IMG/VR virus record: IMGVR_UViG_3300050027_000072
Span: 1-23,471 of that record
Reading direction: 5' to 3' (one strand)
Origin: a virus
DNA length: 23,471 nt
Positions 22,404 through 23,471 of this stretch are shown in pieces. The notes under the pieces are model-generated. The model searched no databases and was not told the origin of the DNA. It worked only from the letters and a program-made list of their open reading frames with translations. A program made the translations under genes and the position numbers. Each line of letters opens with the position of its first letter. Position 1 is the stretch's first letter.

Positions 22404-22584
22404 CGCTGCGGAAGAGGTGGATTTCTGAGGCGGCGTTAGCCACGAGCGGTCAGTTGCACGCGTCGGCGACTTTGCGTCCACGTGGCGTACCAGGGCCTCT
22501 GCTGGGCACCTACCGGGCTGATTCTACAACGCTTAATGTGCTAGTGTAAGATTCTTGACGTAGAACATCATGTTTTGACTAGGC
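22404..22584. promoter_or_regulatory. Divergent intergenic region between late genes and HEPN gene
   Basis: This is the only place where transcription diverges. It is AT-richer than its surroundings from about 22515. TTGACG occurs at 22555 on the plus strand, but no good -10 lies at 17 bases. On the minus strand TACACT near 22542 could be a -10 with a weak -35. Both promoters are suggested by position rather than sequence. No terminator is visible. Confidence 0.35.
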
Positions 22585-23394
22585 ATGGCCGACCTCTACG
22601 CACTGACGAGTGAACCGCTGCCGAAGACGCTGCATGGTGCCGATGGGAACTTCTCCATTCGCACGCTCTCGGACCATGAGAGAATTGCCATCGAGGATCA
22701 TTTTTTCAAAGCGAATTTCAAGATCGAGCTGCCTTCCACAACGACTGCCGTTGTTGTTGCACAAAACGAAACTGACAGGGCGAGCATGGAGGAGTTCGCC
22801 GTCCTCGTGGAGTTCGCTTTGGCAGTTTTGACCGTCTCGGGCTTCCAGCCCGTAACGACCGTCGCTACGTTCAATGCAACGACCTGCACCGACGGCTTGG
22901 AGCGCCCAGATCCACAGCCGAATGACCCGCCCACTTTTGCGAAAAAGGTTGTCAAGGGGGCCGCGAGTACTTGGCTGCGCCATTTTTTTGCTGCACGTCG
23001 CAAGGCCAAGGATAAGCTGCACGTCACTGCTGATCGATTCGTCCGCTATTCAAGAACAAGAAACTCGCTCGATTCGCTCCTTGATCTGTGCATTTGCCTC
23101 GAGTCCCTGATCGATAGCCAGACCGAGATCTCGTTCCGCTTCGGCACCTGTCTTGCCAAAGTGATCGGCGGTAGGGAAGCTGAGGAGACCAGCGATCTAT
23201 TATCCGATCTTTACGATTTTCGATCCAGGGTCGTTCATGGAGCGGATGCGACCAAGGAGCACAGAAAGGTCGATCCACATCGTGTAAAGTTGCGGTTCCT
23301 GGCGCGCTCAATTCTTACGGGCTACGTTTTGTATCTGACGGAACACACCAAGGACGAGTGGAAGAGGCATCTGCGAAGCGCACTGTTTGCATAA
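22585..23394 (+). CDS. ApeA-like HEPN-domain protein, candidate defence gene
   Basis: 269 residues on the plus strand, opposite to all other complete genes. The C-terminal part is a HEPN domain of ApeA type: NSLDSLLDLCICLESLID (160-177), ISFRFGTCLAKVIG (182-195), then LYDFRSRVVHG (209-219), which contains the R213-x4-H218 motif of HEPN ribonucleases. The family includes anti-phage defence proteins that cleave RNA on infection. The N-terminal 150 residues (a possible sensor) are not recognised. The codon use is less GC-rich than in the phage genes. It may be a cargo gene of the element or a host gene beyond its end. Confidence 0.7.
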   Translation: MADLYALTSEPLPKTLHGADGNFSIRTLSDHERIAIEDHFFKANFKIELPSTTTAVVVAQNETDRASMEEFAVLVEFALAVLTVSGFQPVTTVATFNATTCTDGLERPDPQPNDPPTFAKKVVKGAASTWLRHFFAARRKAKDKLHVTADRFVRYSRTRNSLDSLLDLCICLESLIDSQTEISFRFGTCLAKVIGGREAEETSDLLSDLYDFRSRVVHGADATKEHRKVDPHRVKLRFLARSILTGYVLYLTEHTKDEWKRHLRSALFA

Positions 23395-23403
23395 AGGAAA
23401 CTC

Positions 23404-23471
23404 ATGGCCACAAAGACTAAAATGAACGCGAAACTGCCGCGATTTCCGGTCTTGTTAGGGAAATGTCTTGG
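23404..23471 (+). CDS. Start of a further rightward gene (cut by window edge)
   Basis: ATG 23404 follows the HEPN stop by 9 bases, with AAAGGAAA ahead of it. Twenty-two codons are visible (MATKTKMNAKLPRFPVLLGK...), basic at the start. The spacing suggests co-transcription with the HEPN gene. Too short to assign a family. Confidence 0.5.
   Translation, partial: MATKTKMNAKLPRFPVLLGKCL

Overview
This window looks like the integrase end of a prophage or prophage-derived element in a GC-rich, probably Gram-negative bacterium. The Gram-negative inference rests on an outer-membrane-barrel-like gene with a signal peptide; Acidobacteriota would fit but cannot be shown from here. Almost every gene reads leftward on the minus strand. 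Junctions of 1-17 bases, many of them ATGA, GTGA, TAATG or TAAATG, indicate long translationally coupled operons. No tRNA, rRNA, CRISPR array or insertion sequence is visible.
Layout from left to right: the 5' end of a chromosomal histidine phosphatase (1-303) and a gene-free stretch that should hold the left attachment site (304-551). Next come a tyrosine integrase and an excisionase-like HTH protein (552-2008). An early module (2010-6183) holds a radical SAM protein, a Gp37/Gp68 (DUF5131) protein, an HD phosphohydrolase and several small zinc-ribbon proteins, and is split by a gene-poor, palindrome-rich control region around 5.63-6.02 kb. A replication and recombination module (6170-12639) holds primase-helicase, DUF1376 replication protein, RusA resolvase, a coiled-coil accessory protein, an SSB-like protein, a Sak4-like ATPase and a PD-(D/E)XK nuclease. 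A late module (12623-22403) holds small tail-associated or virion-associated proteins, a GH73-type endolysin, a membrane coiled-coil protein, an outer-membrane protein and a tail-fibre-like protein of about 1320 residues with two nested repeat systems. At the right edge two rightward genes start, the first an ApeA-like HEPN protein (candidate defence gene).
The genes form a coherent plan. The recombination genes (nuclease, annealing ATPase, SSB, RusA) and the primase-helicase replicate and recombine the element. The integrase/excisionase pair moves it. The late genes supply host recognition and lysis. No terminase, portal, capsid, protease or tape-measure gene is present here, and the direction of transcription changes at 22.5 kb, so the head genes lie further right or are missing.
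The most unusual items are a nuclease whose conserved blocks appear in circularly permuted order, the repeat architecture of the tail-fibre-like protein, and the radical SAM / DUF5131 / HD / zinc-ribbon cluster. Family assignments are from recognisable motifs read by eye; no database search was run.
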